Assembly: GCF_000717335.1 (NCBI RefSeq)
Contig: NZ_JNYZ01000039.1
Location: 62,001-126,000 of the forward strand
Source: Amycolatopsis jejuensis
GTDB lineage: Bacteria; Actinomycetota; Actinomycetes; Mycobacteriales; Pseudonocardiaceae
DNA length: 64,000 nucleotides
Direction: 5' to 3'
Shown here: positions 15,452 to 24,329 of the stretch, piece by piece
Layout: each line of letters opens with the position of its first letter
How positions within the stretch are numbered: position 1 is the stretch's first letter
Position numbers and translations under genes: made by a program
The notes under the pieces: model-generated
What the model was told of the DNA's origin: nothing
The model's database searches: none
The model's input: the letters and a program-made list of their open reading frames with translations, nothing else

Positions 15452-16746
15452 TGTTCGTCCGTCCCTTCGGAATTCTGCGCGGGCTTGACGACGAGCACGG
15501 CGCGCGCGTCGGGGCGAAGCGCCTTCGCTGCCGCTGACACAGCTTCGCCGGAGACTGCGGACAGGCGGTCGGCGAGCCGGTAGACCAGCGACGCATCGCC
15601 GTACAGCAGTTCGAACGCGCCGAGCGCGAGCGTGCGCGACACGAGCCGGTCGTGCTCCGTGTGGAGGCTTGCGGCCCAGCGCGCGGTGACCTTCTTGAGC
15701 TCGTTGGCGTCCGGCGGCGTGGACGCGAGCTTCTCCAGCTCCTCGTCCAGTGCGGCGAGCACGCGTTCGCGCGGCACGTCCGGCGGGTGGATCGCGGTGA
15801 TGGTGAACGTGTCCGGGTCACGGGCTTCGAACGGGCCGAAGAGCCCGGCGCCCGCACCGACGTCGACCACCAGCAGCTCGACGTGCACCAGCCGCTGCTG
15901 CAGCCGCGAACCGTCACCGTCGGTGAGGACGCCCGCCAGCACCAGGTACGCGAGGTAGCCGTCGAGGTCGTTGATCGGGTCCGGCATGCGGTAGCCGACC
16001 GCCAGCGCGGGCAGCGGCGCGTGTGCGTCGGTGTGCTCGCCCTGCAGTTCGGTGGTGGGCAGCGGTTCGGCGAACGACGGGCGCACCGGCGCGGGCCGGT
16101 GCGGGACGTCGCCGAAGTGCTTCTCGATCAGCGCCTTGGCGTTGTCGACCTCGAAGTCGCCCGCGACGGTGAGCACCGCGTTGGCCGGCGAGTAGTAAGT
16201 GTCGAAGAAGGCGGCGCAGTCTTCCAGCGTGGCGCCTTCGAGGTCTTCGAACGCGCCGTAGCCGTCGTGCGCGTTGGCGAAAGTGGAGTACAGCACCGGC
16301 GGCAGCAGGATCCACGGGAACCCGCCGTACGGCCGGTTGCGCACGTTGAGCCGGATCTCCTCCTTGACGACCTCGATCTGGTTCGCCAGGTTCTCCGCGG
16401 TGAGCTTCGGCGCGCGCATCCGGTCGGCCTCGAGGAACAGCGCGCGTTCGAGCGCGGCCGAGGGCAGGACCTCGTAGTAGTCGGTGTAGTCCGGATGCGT
16501 GGACCCGTTGAAGGTGCCGCCGCTGGACTGCACGTGCCGGAAGTGCGCGAGCTTCTCCAGGCTCTCGCTGCCCTGGAACATGAGGTGCTCGAAGAGGTGC
16601 GCGAACCCCGTCAGCCCCTCCGGCTCGGAGCGGAAGCCAACGTCGTAGTGCACGCTGACGCCGACCACCGGCGCGGTCGGGTCCGGGGCGAGCACCACGC
16701 GCAGACCGTTGTCGATCGTGAAACGGATGAGCTCGGGATCGGCCAT
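15448..16746 (-). CDS. M16 family zinc metallopeptidase, catalytic subunit
   Basis: A 432-aa peptidase with the inverted zinc-binding motif HLFEHLMF at about residues 50-57 and the downstream Glu ligand in the EVVKEEIRLNV region. The rest shows the duplicated M16 alpha/beta fold (YSPANAVLTVAGDF and AVGYRMPDPINDLDGYLAYLVL). It begins 9 nt after the DUF2207 stop and overlaps the non-catalytic partner by 4 nt, so the two should assemble as a heterodimer. Confidence 0.92.
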   Translation of the reverse strand: MADPELIRFTIDNGLRVVLAPDPTAPVVGVSVHYDVGFRSEPEGLTGFAHLFEHLMFQGSESLEKLAHFRHVQSSGGTFNGSTHPDYTDYYEVLPSAALERALFLEADRMRAPKLTAENLANQIEVVKEEIRLNVRNRPYGGFPWILLPPVLYSTFANAHDGYGAFEDLEGATLEDCAAFFDTYYSPANAVLTVAGDFEVDNAKALIEKHFGDVPHRPAPVRPSFAEPLPTTELQGEHTDAHAPLPALAVGYRMPDPINDLDGYLAYLVLAGVLTDGDGSRLQQRLVHVELLVVDVGAGAGLFGPFEARDPDTFTITAIHPPDVPRERVLAALDEELEKLASTPPDANELKKVTARWAASLHTEHDRLVSRTLALGAFELLYGDASLVYRLADRLSAVSGEAVSAAAKALRPDARAVLVVKPAQNSEGTDEQ

Positions 16747-16755
16747 GCCCCCACC

Positions 16756-18234
16756 CTACGCAGGCACGGGTGCCTTCGGCTCGTCTGGTCGCACCTGTTC
16801 CACCTTGCTGAACGCCGTCTCCAGCGCGGCGACGAAACCGCTGGTCCGGGCCGTGGGCACGGTGTCCTCTTCGGCGGTGCCGTACCAGTACGCCGTGAGC
16901 GAACGCCCCTTCTCCAGCCACGCGTCCGCTTCGCCCAGCGCGTACGCGTACGGGAGCGCGCGGGAGAACAGCAGTTCGTCGTCCGGGGTCGTGGCCAACA
17001 GCTCGGCACGAAAGCCGCGTAGTCGGTCGCGTAGCTCGGCTCCGGCTGACGTCCGCGTAGGCACGATTCGTGCACTGGCCGCCACGGCGACGCCGAGGGT
17101 GAGAAGCACCAACCCGAGTTGTGCGTAACCGACGGTGAAGGCCAGTAGCACGGTGAGGAATCCACCGTACGCACACAGTCGCCAGCCAATCTTCGACAGT
17201 CGCGACGTACGGCGTGATAGCCATCCGCGGCGGATCACGTCGGCATACAGCTCTGCTTCGGCAGACTCGCCCGATACAGCTGCTGCGTACGCGGCTCGTT
17301 CGAAGGCAGTCAGCTGCTCGTCCGGCGGGTTGCGTCTCATGAGCACCCACTCGCGCGGGCCCACTTCGCTGACCCAGAGGTAGTTACGCACGCATAGGTC
17401 GAGCACTGTGGCGGCGAAGTCGATGGGGCTGACGCGTCCGGTGAAGAGCGGGCCGATGTGTCCAGGGAGGACACCGTCGGGCGAAGCGAACCGGCCGCCG
17501 TCGAGAAGGGGCACTGCGGGCGCGCGTCGGTCTCTACGCCGCATACCGAGGGCTACAGCGGCACCGATGGCGGCGAGAGCTGCGAAGGCGAGCCATGCCC
17601 ACCAGACCGGTGTGGTGACTGCGAAGGCGTTTATGGGGACGAGCTTCTGCGTCGCCGGGACAGTGCCGCTGGGCAGTTCGGCGGTCAGCTCCACCCGCGA
17701 GCCGGGCTCGAGGTTCGAGACCGAGACGCGGGTGAGACCGGAATGGTCGATTTGCGCGGCGCCGCAGCGGGTCGTGGTACCGGGTGGACCGGCGAGGCAG
17801 GTGAGCGCGTCGGGGATGGCCGGGGCGGCAAAGGTCGCACGGACCAGTCCGAGCCGGGTGTCCCAGCCGCCCGCGACATCCCAGGTCACGTTCTCGACGC
17901 CGAGGCTTTCGCTGGCCGCACCGTCCACTGTGTACCGGAGCACGGACGTCCCGCCGTTCAGCGTGAAGGTGATCTGGTCCTTGCCCGACTCGGCATTTCC
18001 GGCGCCTTCGATACTTACGTCGCGTACGCCGAGTACCCGCTCGTGGTCGCGATCTACCTTGGTACGCAACGGAATCGTGCGGGTCATCATGGCGCCGCGC
18101 GGAACGGAGACCGCCTCCGTGACCGACAAGCTGCCGTCTCGCTGGATCTTCAGTTCGACCTCTGCGCTCTGCGGCAAGCCCGGCAACGGGGGCGCGAGCA
18201 GGAACGGGATTACCAGGAGGGCCGCGAGGTTCAC
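16756..18234 (-). CDS. DUF2207 family membrane protein
   Basis: A 492-aa protein with an N-terminal signal or anchor (NLAALLVIPFLLAPPLPG), an extracytoplasmic beta-rich DUF2207 domain opening with the QRDGSLSVTEAVSVPRG block and including YTVDGAASESL, a membrane helix near residue 210 (WWAWLAFAALAAIGAAVAL), and a cytoplasmic part with a second pair of helices (about 355-395). GTG 18234 gives a GTGA overlap with the upstream gene. Function is unknown. It shares the YTVDG-A repeat region with its neighbour, suggesting that the two extracytoplasmic domains are paralogous. Confidence 0.8.
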   Translation of the reverse strand: MNLAALLVIPFLLAPPLPGLPQSAEVELKIQRDGSLSVTEAVSVPRGAMMTRTIPLRTKVDRDHERVLGVRDVSIEGAGNAESGKDQITFTLNGGTSVLRYTVDGAASESLGVENVTWDVAGGWDTRLGLVRATFAAPAIPDALTCLAGPPGTTTRCGAAQIDHSGLTRVSVSNLEPGSRVELTAELPSGTVPATQKLVPINAFAVTTPVWWAWLAFAALAAIGAAVALGMRRRDRRAPAVPLLDGGRFASPDGVLPGHIGPLFTGRVSPIDFAATVLDLCVRNYLWVSEVGPREWVLMRRNPPDEQLTAFERAAYAAAVSGESAEAELYADVIRRGWLSRRTSRLSKIGWRLCAYGGFLTVLLAFTVGYAQLGLVLLTLGVAVAASARIVPTRTSAGAELRDRLRGFRAELLATTPDDELLFSRALPYAYALGEADAWLEKGRSLTAYWYGTAEEDTVPTARTSGFVAALETAFSKVEQVRPDEPKAPVPA

Positions 18235-18860
18235 CGGCCGGACCTCACGGCGGCGCGGCGCTCGGCCATGGTCTGTTCGCGGCGCCGACGCAACAACCAC
18301 CCGGCACCGGGGAAAACCAGCGCGGCAATCGGCAGTCCAGGCAGGAAAACGGCGAACGGCGAAGACGAGTCGAACCGGGCGTTCACCGGCAATGGTCCGG
18401 TTTGGACAGCCAGGTCGATCCGATCACCACGCGCGAGCCCCTCCTGCTCCGCGCGGACTCCGCCGCCGCGGAGCTCGGAAAACGTGCACTGCCGAGCGGA
18501 ACCGACCCGTCCCGCGTAACAGTCCGCTGTGGACACTCCGGGGGCGGCGAAGGTGGCAGTGACGCGGGCGAGGTCTTGCTCCCAGCCGCCGGTGACCTGG
18601 AACCGGACGGCACCACCGGCGGCGACCGCACCGTCCACTGTGTACTTCAAGGTGGCCGGTCCGGTGAAACTGATCGTGGTGCCGTCGGCGGTGGCGGCGC
18701 CGGCGAGCTGGACGTCGGTGATCGAGTACCGGCGGATCTCGTCGTCCGTGACCGGGATGCGTTCGGCCAGGTGCTGTACGGCCGGGGCATCGGTGACGAC
18801 GCGTTCGACGACGGTGAGCAGGCCGTCCGGCGCGGTGGTGACCGTGATGTCGACCAGCAT
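18231..18860 (-). CDS. Short DUF2207-like membrane-anchored protein
   Basis: A 209-aa protein that looks like the extracytoplasmic half of its downstream neighbour: LLTVVERVVTDAPAV, then YTVDGAVAAGGAVRFQVTGGWEQDLARVTATFAAPG, which parallels YTVDGAASESLGVENVTWDVAGGWDTRLGLVRATFAAPA in the larger protein. One C-terminal membrane helix (PFAVFLPGLPIAALVFPGAGWLL) is followed by a basic tail. No clear signal peptide is seen with ATG 18860, one nucleotide after the RDD stop. A tandem duplication followed by truncation is the simplest origin. Function is unknown. Confidence 0.7.
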   Translation of the reverse strand: MLVDITVTTAPDGLLTVVERVVTDAPAVQHLAERIPVTDDEIRRYSITDVQLAGAATADGTTISFTGPATLKYTVDGAVAAGGAVRFQVTGGWEQDLARVTATFAAPGVSTADCYAGRVGSARQCTFSELRGGGVRAEQEGLARGDRIDLAVQTGPLPVNARFDSSSPFAVFLPGLPIAALVFPGAGWLLRRRREQTMAERRAAVRSGR

Positions 18861-18861
18861 G

Positions 18862-19698
18862 TCAGCTCGGCGGAGTGAACGGATGATCGGAGTCGGGCCG
18901 GACCGGCGGGGCGGGGGGAACCGGCGGCGGGCTGTAGTGGGGAGCAATCCGCGCGTGGTCGCGGTTACGCCGTTCGGCCAGCACCGCGGTGAGGAAAACC
19001 CACGGCGGCATCCCGTACGGCACCGGCACGCCGACCACCGCGGAAACCTGCTGCGACAAGCTGAACCCGAGCGAGGCCACGGCTTCCGGGCGCAGTTCGT
19101 GATACCGGCTGAGGAATTGACGCGCGGCCATGGCGAGGTCGTCGGAGAGGCGGCTGAGGTCGAGTTGCGCGGCCCAGCCTTCGAGCCCTGGTGGCATCAG
19201 CAGCAACGCCTGCGCGGATTCCGGCACGCGCTCGCGGATCACCAGGGTGCCGGCGAGGTAGTCGCCGACGCGACGGCCGTCCGACGACGTCAGCGACACG
19301 ATCACGGCGACCGCGCCGAGGAAACCGAGCGCCCAGAAGTCGACGAAGAACCCGGCCAGCGCCCGGGTGAGGGCGTGCCGGAAGCTGATCGGACCGCCGT
19401 CGACGCGCACCACCCGCAGCCCCAGCGCGAGCTTGCCGAGCGAACGGCCGCGGCTGAGCGTCTCGAACAGCACCGGGTACCCGATCACGACCAGCACGAA
19501 CACGGTCAGCAGCAGTGCCACCGCGAGCGCCGAGTCGAGCGACCCGGCAGTGAGACCCAGCGCGACGACCGCGAGCAGCAGCAACGCGCCCTGGACCAGG
19601 ACGTCGAGGAGCATCGCGACCGCGCGGCTGGCAAGCTTGGCCACCCGCAGGTCGAGGACGACGGCCTCACCGGTGACGAGATCGGACTCTTCCTGCAC
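18862..19698 (-). CDS. RDD family membrane protein
   Basis: A 278-aa protein with an RDD domain. Its three or four helices (about 25-60, 60-80, 110-135) include the family residues in LASRAVAMLLDVLVQGAL (Arg, Asp), SRGRSLGKLALGLRVVRVDGG and DGRRVGDYLAGTLVIRER. The C-terminal 100 residues are cytoplasmic with a proline-rich tail. RDD proteins are poorly characterised and often sit beside MoxR/DUF58/SpoIIM clusters, as here. It is divergent from the SpoIIM-like gene with only 50 nt between starts. Confidence 0.85.
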   Translation of the reverse strand: MQEESDLVTGEAVVLDLRVAKLASRAVAMLLDVLVQGALLLLAVVALGLTAGSLDSALAVALLLTVFVLVVIGYPVLFETLSRGRSLGKLALGLRVVRVDGGPISFRHALTRALAGFFVDFWALGFLGAVAVIVSLTSSDGRRVGDYLAGTLVIRERVPESAQALLLMPPGLEGWAAQLDLSRLSDDLAMAARQFLSRYHELRPEAVASLGFSLSQQVSAVVGVPVPYGMPPWVFLTAVLAERRNRDHARIAPHYSPPPVPPAPPVRPDSDHPFTPPS

Positions 19699-19748
19699 GC
19701 GACCAGCGTAGAGCGCCCGGGCGGGAGGGCCACCACTATCCTGGCCCA

Positions 19749-20753
19749 GTGGACGTCGATGTGTTCGTCGCCGCGCACCGCGCGGAGTGGACCCGGCTTG
19801 GAGAACTCGCAGGCCGGCGCCGGCTCACCGGAGCAGAGGCCGACGAACTGGTCATGCTGTACCAGCGCGCCGCCACCCACCTCTCGATGATCCGCTCGAC
19901 GGCCCCCGACCCGGCACTGCTGGCGAGGCTGTCCGCCCTGGTCGCCCGAGGCCGGTCAGCGGTCGCCGGCTCGCACAGCCCGGCGTGGCGCGAGGTCGCC
20001 CTGTTCTTCACCCGCCGCTTCCCGGCCGCGGTCTACCTGAGCCGCCGCTGGTGGATCCCGGCCGCGCTGCTGTCGCTGGCCGTGATGGCGGTGCTGGGCG
20101 TGTGGATTGCCGGAGACCCCCAGGTCCGCGCATCGATCGTCTCGCCGGACGAGGTCAAGGCCCTCACCGCCCCCGGCGGCCAGTTCGAGTCGTACTACTC
20201 GAGCGGCCCGGCGGCGTCGTTCGCGGCAAAGGTGTGGACGAACAACGCCTGGGTAGCCGCGACCTGCCTGTTCCTAGGGATAGCGCTGGGCCTGCCGGTG
20301 ATCTCCGCACTGTGGCTGAACTCGCTGAACGTAGGCGTCGCCCTTGGCTTGATGACCGCCGCCGGCCGCGGCGACGTCCTGCTCGGCCTGCTTCTCCCCC
20401 ACGGCCTGCTGGAACTGACCGCAGTGTTCATCGCAGCGGGCACGGGCCTGAAACTGGGCTGGACGGTGATCGACCCAGGCCGCCGCTCCCGCAGCAAAGC
20501 CCTGGCGGAACAGGGCCGCTCGGTGGTAGTGATGGCGCTGGGTCTGGCGTGCGTCCTGCTGGTGTCAGGCGTAATCGAAGCCTTCGTGACCCCGTCCGGC
20601 TGGCCGACCTGGCTACGCATCGGCATCGGCGCGGTGGTGGAACTACTTTTCTTGACGTACGTCTTCACCCTAGGCCGCCGAGCCGCCCGCGAGGGCGAGG
20701 TAGGCGACGTAGACGCCCGCACCGCCGGAGACGCGCTCCCCGAAGCCGCCTGA
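19749..20753 (+). CDS. SpoIIM-like (DUF95) integral membrane protein
   Basis: A 334-aa membrane protein with a cytoplasmic N-terminal helical region (LYQRAATHLSMIRS and FFTRRFPAAVYLSRRWW) and about five helices in the stage II sporulation M family pattern (NNAWVAATCLFLGIALGLPVISAL; GLLLPHGLLELTAVFIAAGTGLKLGW). In non-sporulating actinobacteria such proteins belong to MoxR-associated clusters of unknown role. A TATCCT -10 box (19737-19742) lies 7 nt before the GTG start, so the message is probably leaderless. A large palindromic repeat begins 3 nt after the stop codon. Confidence 0.87.
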   Translation: MDVDVFVAAHRAEWTRLGELAGRRRLTGAEADELVMLYQRAATHLSMIRSTAPDPALLARLSALVARGRSAVAGSHSPAWREVALFFTRRFPAAVYLSRRWWIPAALLSLAVMAVLGVWIAGDPQVRASIVSPDEVKALTAPGGQFESYYSSGPAASFAAKVWTNNAWVAATCLFLGIALGLPVISALWLNSLNVGVALGLMTAAGRGDVLLGLLLPHGLLELTAVFIAAGTGLKLGWTVIDPGRRSRSKALAEQGRSVVVMALGLACVLLVSGVIEAFVTPSGWPTWLRIGIGAVVELLFLTYVFTLGRRAAREGEVGDVDARTAGDALPEAA

Positions 20754-20755
20754 TT

Positions 20756-20836
20756 CCGTGAAGGGAACCATCACGGAATCAGATTCCCTCATGGTTCCCT
20801 TCACGGACCTACATTCCGTGAAGGTTCCCTTCACGG
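20756..20836. repeat. Palindromic repeat copy A (nested hairpin plus mini-hairpin)
   Basis: The main palindrome 20756-20806 has 16-bp arms (left CCGTGAAGGGAACCAT) enclosing a 3+3 nt bubble (cac/ctc) and an inner stem GGAAT-cag-ATTCC. A shortened second palindrome follows at 20816-20836 (CCGTGAAGG-ttc-CCTTCACGG). It begins 3 nt after the SpoIIM-like stop and lies between convergent genes, so it probably acts as a bidirectional terminator. Related copies are at 51685, 56035 and 59351. Confidence 0.85.
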
Positions 20837-20975
20837 ACTTCCCCCACCCACCTACCGCAGCCGACGCACCCACCGGGACCAGGCACCCAGCCCCCGCCCT
20901 GCACCCCGATCCGAAGCCCCCACACGTGCGGAGGGTGCTTGTCAAGGCATCTTTCCCGCCTTGACAAGCACCCTC
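20837..20975. repeat. C-rich spacer and second hairpin of composite repeat, copy A
   Basis: After copy A comes a C-rich spacer of about 94 bp that recurs almost unchanged at 56090-56182. It is followed by a perfect 18-bp stem (20931-20948 with 20958-20975; left arm GAGGGTGCTTGTCAAGGC) around the loop ATCTTTCCC. The right arm and loop encode the last residues of the convergent DUF58 protein (RVLVKAGKMP), and its stop codon lies in the left arm. In the 56-kb copy the loop and inner stem are conserved while the outer stem differs but is still self-complementary. Confidence 0.85.
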
Positions 20976-22225
20976 TCAGCCAACGCAGGCGCCAGCTCGG
21001 CAGGCACCGCATCCACCACCCCCACCCCCCGCCGCCCCAACCGCGCCACCACCGATGCCCGATCCCCCAACGCACGCTCTGCCGCAGCCGCATCGAACAC
21101 CGCCTCCGCAGACCCCCGCGAAGCAGCCATCTCCGCCACCCGGGGATCCGCCACCGAGGCCACCAACACCTCGTGCCGCGCAGTCAGCGACCCCAGCACC
21201 GGAAACAACCCCTCCTCCAGCGGCGCCGTCTCCAACCCGGTCAACAACACCACCAAAGCCCGCCGCCGGGTACGGCGCAGCACCTCCGCCACCATCCCCC
21301 GCGCATCCGTCTCCACCAACGACGGCTCCACCGACGCCAGCGCGTTCACCAAAGACGGCAGCAACGAAGACGAACTGGGCACCGAAGCCCGCACCACCCG
21401 GTCATAAGCCACCAGATCAACCCGGTCACCCGCCCGGGAAGCCAGCGCAGCCAACAACAACGCCGCATCCATCGCCGCATCCAACCGCGGCGCATCACCG
21501 ACCCGACCGGCCGAAACACGACCGGTATCGAGCACCAGCACCACCTGCCGGTCCCGTTCCGGCCGCCACGTCCGCACCATCACGTCCGCCGCACGGGCAG
21601 TCGCCCGCCAGTCGATCGAGCGGACGTCATCCCCGATCACATACTCACGCAGCGAGTCGAATTCCGTCCCCTGCCCCCGGATCAGCACCGCATTACGCCC
21701 ATCCAGCTGCTGCAACCGAGCCAGCCGCGACGGCAGGTGCTTCCGGCTGTGGAACGGCGGCAACACCCGAACCGTCCACGGCACGACATGCGAACCCTGC
21801 CGCGCCGCCAACCCCAACGGCCCCACCGCACGCACCGTCACCCGAGCCGCCACGCGATCGCCCCGCCGCGTAGGCAGCAACGCCGTGGGGTACGCCCGTC
21901 GCTCCCCCGCTGGGATCACCACCGCATGCCGGTCATCCGCACCCGCGCTCGGCGGCCAAGCGTCCCGCAGCACTCCGCGAACCACGCGCCGACCCGGATT
22001 CGTCACCGTCAAAGTGACCTCGGCCGGCTCCCCGAGCCGGACGGAATTGGTGCCACTACGCGAAAACTGCAGCGCCCGCACACTCCCGGCCAGCGCCAGG
22101 TCCACGACGACCAGCACGAGCAGCACCGCGACAACGCCCGCAACGCCGACGATGGACGGAAACAGCAGCCCCACCACCAGCGCCCCCACGAGCGCCAGCA
22201 GCCCGAGCCGCCCGGTGAGGGCCAT
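20942..22225 (-). CDS. DUF58 domain (MoxR-associated) protein
   Basis: A 427-aa protein with two N-terminal helices (LGLLALVGALVVGLLFPSIVGVAGVVAVLLVLVVVD), a beta-rich domain, and a C-terminal von Willebrand-like fold carrying the DUF58 signature GQGTEFDSLREYVIGDDVRSIDWRATAR and a VVLVLDTGR metal-site segment. DUF58 proteins work with MoxR AAA+ ATPases, possibly as assembly factors or substrate adaptors. The ATG start is 2 nt beyond the MoxR stop. Its last codons fall inside the second hairpin of the composite repeat. Confidence 0.9.
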   Translation of the reverse strand: MALTGRLGLLALVGALVVGLLFPSIVGVAGVVAVLLVLVVVDLALAGSVRALQFSRSGTNSVRLGEPAEVTLTVTNPGRRVVRGVLRDAWPPSAGADDRHAVVIPAGERRAYPTALLPTRRGDRVAARVTVRAVGPLGLAARQGSHVVPWTVRVLPPFHSRKHLPSRLARLQQLDGRNAVLIRGQGTEFDSLREYVIGDDVRSIDWRATARAADVMVRTWRPERDRQVVLVLDTGRVSAGRVGDAPRLDAAMDAALLLAALASRAGDRVDLVAYDRVVRASVPSSSSLLPSLVNALASVEPSLVETDARGMVAEVLRRTRRRALVVLLTGLETAPLEEGLFPVLGSLTARHEVLVASVADPRVAEMAASRGSAEAVFDAAAAERALGDRASVVARLGRRGVGVVDAVPAELAPALAERVLVKAGKMP

Positions 22226-22227
22226 GC

Positions 22228-23193
22228 TCAGCGCGGCACCGGCACGGAGGCCAGCACCCGGTCGAGGACGCCGTCCGCGGTCACGCCTTCGAGTTCGGCC
22301 TCGGGCCGGACGTCGAGACGGTGCCGCAGCGCGGGCCGGGCCAGCGCCTTGACGTCGTCCGGAGTTGCGTAATCCCGCCCGGCCAGCCAAGCCCACGCGC
22401 GTGAGACGGCGAGCAAAGCCGTTGCCCCACGCGGAGAAACGCCGAGCCGTACCGCGGGTAGCTCACGGGTCGCCCGGCACAGGTCGACCACGTATCCGAT
22501 CACTTCCGGTCCCACAGTCACCTGCGAAACCGCCTGCCGCGCCGCCGCGAGTTCTGCCGCGCCGGCCACCGGGCGGATGCCTGCCGCAGCAAGGTCACGC
22601 GGGTCGAAACCCTGTGCGTGCCGCCAAAGGATGCCGATCTCGTCCTCGCGCGACGGCGCGGGCATGGTCAGCTTCAGCAGGAACCGGTCCAGCTGCGCCT
22701 CCGGCAGCGGGTACGTTCCCTCGTACTCCACCGGGTTCTGCGTCGCGACCACGACGAACGGGTCCGGCAGCGGACGCGACCGGCCGTCGATCGACACCTG
22801 CCGCTCCTCCATCGCCTCCAGCAGCGACGACTGGGTTTTCGGCGGCGTGCGGTTGATTTCGTCCGCCAGCAGCAGGTTCGTGAACACCGGTCCCTCGCGG
22901 AAGGAGAACTCGCCGCTGTGCGCGTCGTACACAATGGACCCGGTGACGTCGCCCGGCATCAGGTCCGGCGTGAACTGCACGCGCGTGGTCTTCAGGTCCA
23001 GCGACGCGGCCAGCGCACGCACGAGCAACGTCTTCGCGACGCCGGGTACGCCTTCCAGCAGCACATGTCCGCGGCACAGCAACGCGAGGATGAGCCCGGT
23101 GACGGCCGCGTCGTTGCCCACCACGGCCTTCCCGACCTCGGTGCGCAATGCGATCAGGGCCGCTCGCGCGTCCTGCCTCTGTTCCGTACTCAA
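22228..23193 (-). CDS. MoxR-type AAA+ ATPase
   Basis: A 321-aa MoxR ATPase. Walker A GVPGVAKT (about residue 42), the motif TRVQFTPDLMPGDVTGS, Walker B LLLADEINRTPPKTQSSLLEAMEE, sensor 1 VVATQNPVEYEGTYPLPEAQLDRF and a C-terminal lid with GVSPRGATALLAVSRAWAWL are all present. Such ATPases act as chaperone-like remodelers with DUF58/VWA partners. The start is TTG 23193, forming a TTGA overlap with the upstream stop and giving the typical N-terminus STEQRQDARAAL. Confidence 0.93.
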   Translation of the reverse strand: MSTEQRQDARAALIALRTEVGKAVVGNDAAVTGLILALLCRGHVLLEGVPGVAKTLLVRALAASLDLKTTRVQFTPDLMPGDVTGSIVYDAHSGEFSFREGPVFTNLLLADEINRTPPKTQSSLLEAMEERQVSIDGRSRPLPDPFVVVATQNPVEYEGTYPLPEAQLDRFLLKLTMPAPSREDEIGILWRHAQGFDPRDLAAAGIRPVAGAAELAAARQAVSQVTVGPEVIGYVVDLCRATRELPAVRLGVSPRGATALLAVSRAWAWLAGRDYATPDDVKALARPALRHRLDVRPEAELEGVTADGVLDRVLASVPVPR

Positions 23194-24329
23194 GAACGCT
23201 CCACCTCTCGTTCCACCACGTCCAGTTCGTCCGCCAGCCGCACCAACGCCGCTTCGTCGGCAGGCGGCGGACCGTACAACGCCGCTCCGACCTGCGCCGG
23301 CGCCCGGCCGGTGCGCGCGCTCACCGTCTCCACCACCGCGGGTGGACCGGCATCGCGCGGCAAGCCCAGCCTCGTCCGCAATCGTTCGCGGGCCGCTTCC
23401 CGCAAGGTCTCGCCCGCGTGCCCGCTCGCGCCACCCCGGCGGTACAGCCGCGCCCGGCCCTCGGCCGTTTCCGCCGACCGCACCACCACGGGCAGCGGTT
23501 CCCGCACCACCGGTCCCAGCCGCCGCGCCCGCCACAACGCGAACAGCACCGCGGCAATCCCGGCGGTGAGCGCACCGTACCGCCAGCCCGGCGGGATCAG
23601 GTCGAAGAACGGCCGCTTCTCGCCGGCCAGCGCCGGGTCCTCTGTGGACGGTACGTACCAGACCAGCTTCCGGTGATCTCCCAGCAGCCGCATGCCGAAC
23701 GCAGCGTTGCCCTCGTCCGCGATGCGGTCGTTGGTGAGCGCGACACCGGTGCCGACCACGGTGACGGTGCCGGACCGGTCGGCCACCTGGACGAACGTCG
23801 GCAGGCCGCCGTCGCGGTAGCACGAGCGCGCTTTGGGATCTGTAGTGCGGTAATGCACTCCGCCGAGCGTGGCCGTACCCGCACTGACCGCGGCGCCGAC
23901 CGTGCACTCCGGCTGCAGCGTACCGACTTCTCCCTTGCCTGCCGCCGAAACCGACGGCACGGTTTGTACCAGCGAACTCGGCCCGGGCGCGACGAGCACC
24001 AGATGCGCGACCCGCCGCCGCAGCTCGGTCAACCCGTTGCCAGGCACCAAATCCGGCGAGGTGACCAGAAGCGTGCCACCGTCGGCGGCCTGCCGGGCCT
24101 CGGCGATCGTGTGTACCGGCTGGACCTGGACCCCTTCCTGCTCCAGCAGGTGTGCAAGGGCGTGACTGCCGCGTGGCTCGTAAGAACCGGGTTCGAGCTC
24201 ACCGGAAGTCTGCGACCCACGGCTGAGCACGATGCCCAGCGCGACGAGGACGATCAGCAACAGGATGGCCAGGGGAAACCGCACACCTCGCCAAATCCGG
24301 CGCAGATCGGGAGAAACCGCTGTGCTCAT
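23190..24329 (-). CDS. DUF4350 domain membrane protein
   Basis: A 379-aa protein with a membrane helix at about 18-36 (PLAILLLIVLVALGIVL), an extracytoplasmic DUF4350 domain (GSYEPRGSHALAHLLEQEGVQV; LLVTSPDLVPGNGL; VVGTGVALTNDRIADEGNAAF), a second helix near residue 255, and a cytoplasmic helical tail. The domain resembles a class-I glutamine-amidotransferase-like fold without known activity. It overlaps the MoxR and DUF4129 genes by 4 nt, which fixes it as part of the same complex or pathway. Function is unknown. Confidence 0.85.
   Translation of the reverse strand: MSTAVSPDLRRIWRGVRFPLAILLLIVLVALGIVLSRGSQTSGELEPGSYEPRGSHALAHLLEQEGVQVQPVHTIAEARQAADGGTLLVTSPDLVPGNGLTELRRRVAHLVLVAPGPSSLVQTVPSVSAAGKGEVGTLQPECTVGAAVSAGTATLGGVHYRTTDPKARSCYRDGGLPTFVQVADRSGTVTVVGTGVALTNDRIADEGNAAFGMRLLGDHRKLVWYVPSTEDPALAGEKRPFFDLIPPGWRYGALTAGIAAVLFALWRARRLGPVVREPLPVVVRSAETAEGRARLYRRGGASGHAGETLREAARERLRTRLGLPRDAGPPAVVETVSARTGRAPAQVGAALYGPPPADEAALVRLADELDVVEREVERS

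Noticed and set aside
15652..17022. 456-codon plus-strand frame opposite the M16 and DUF2207 genes
   Set aside because: Shadow frame over three coherent minus-strand genes with ATGA overlaps.
20758..20964. Short peptide frame (MKGTITESDS...) within repeat copy A
   Set aside because: The same peptides appear wherever the palindrome occurs, in several frames, with no ribosome site; it is repeat DNA, not a gene.
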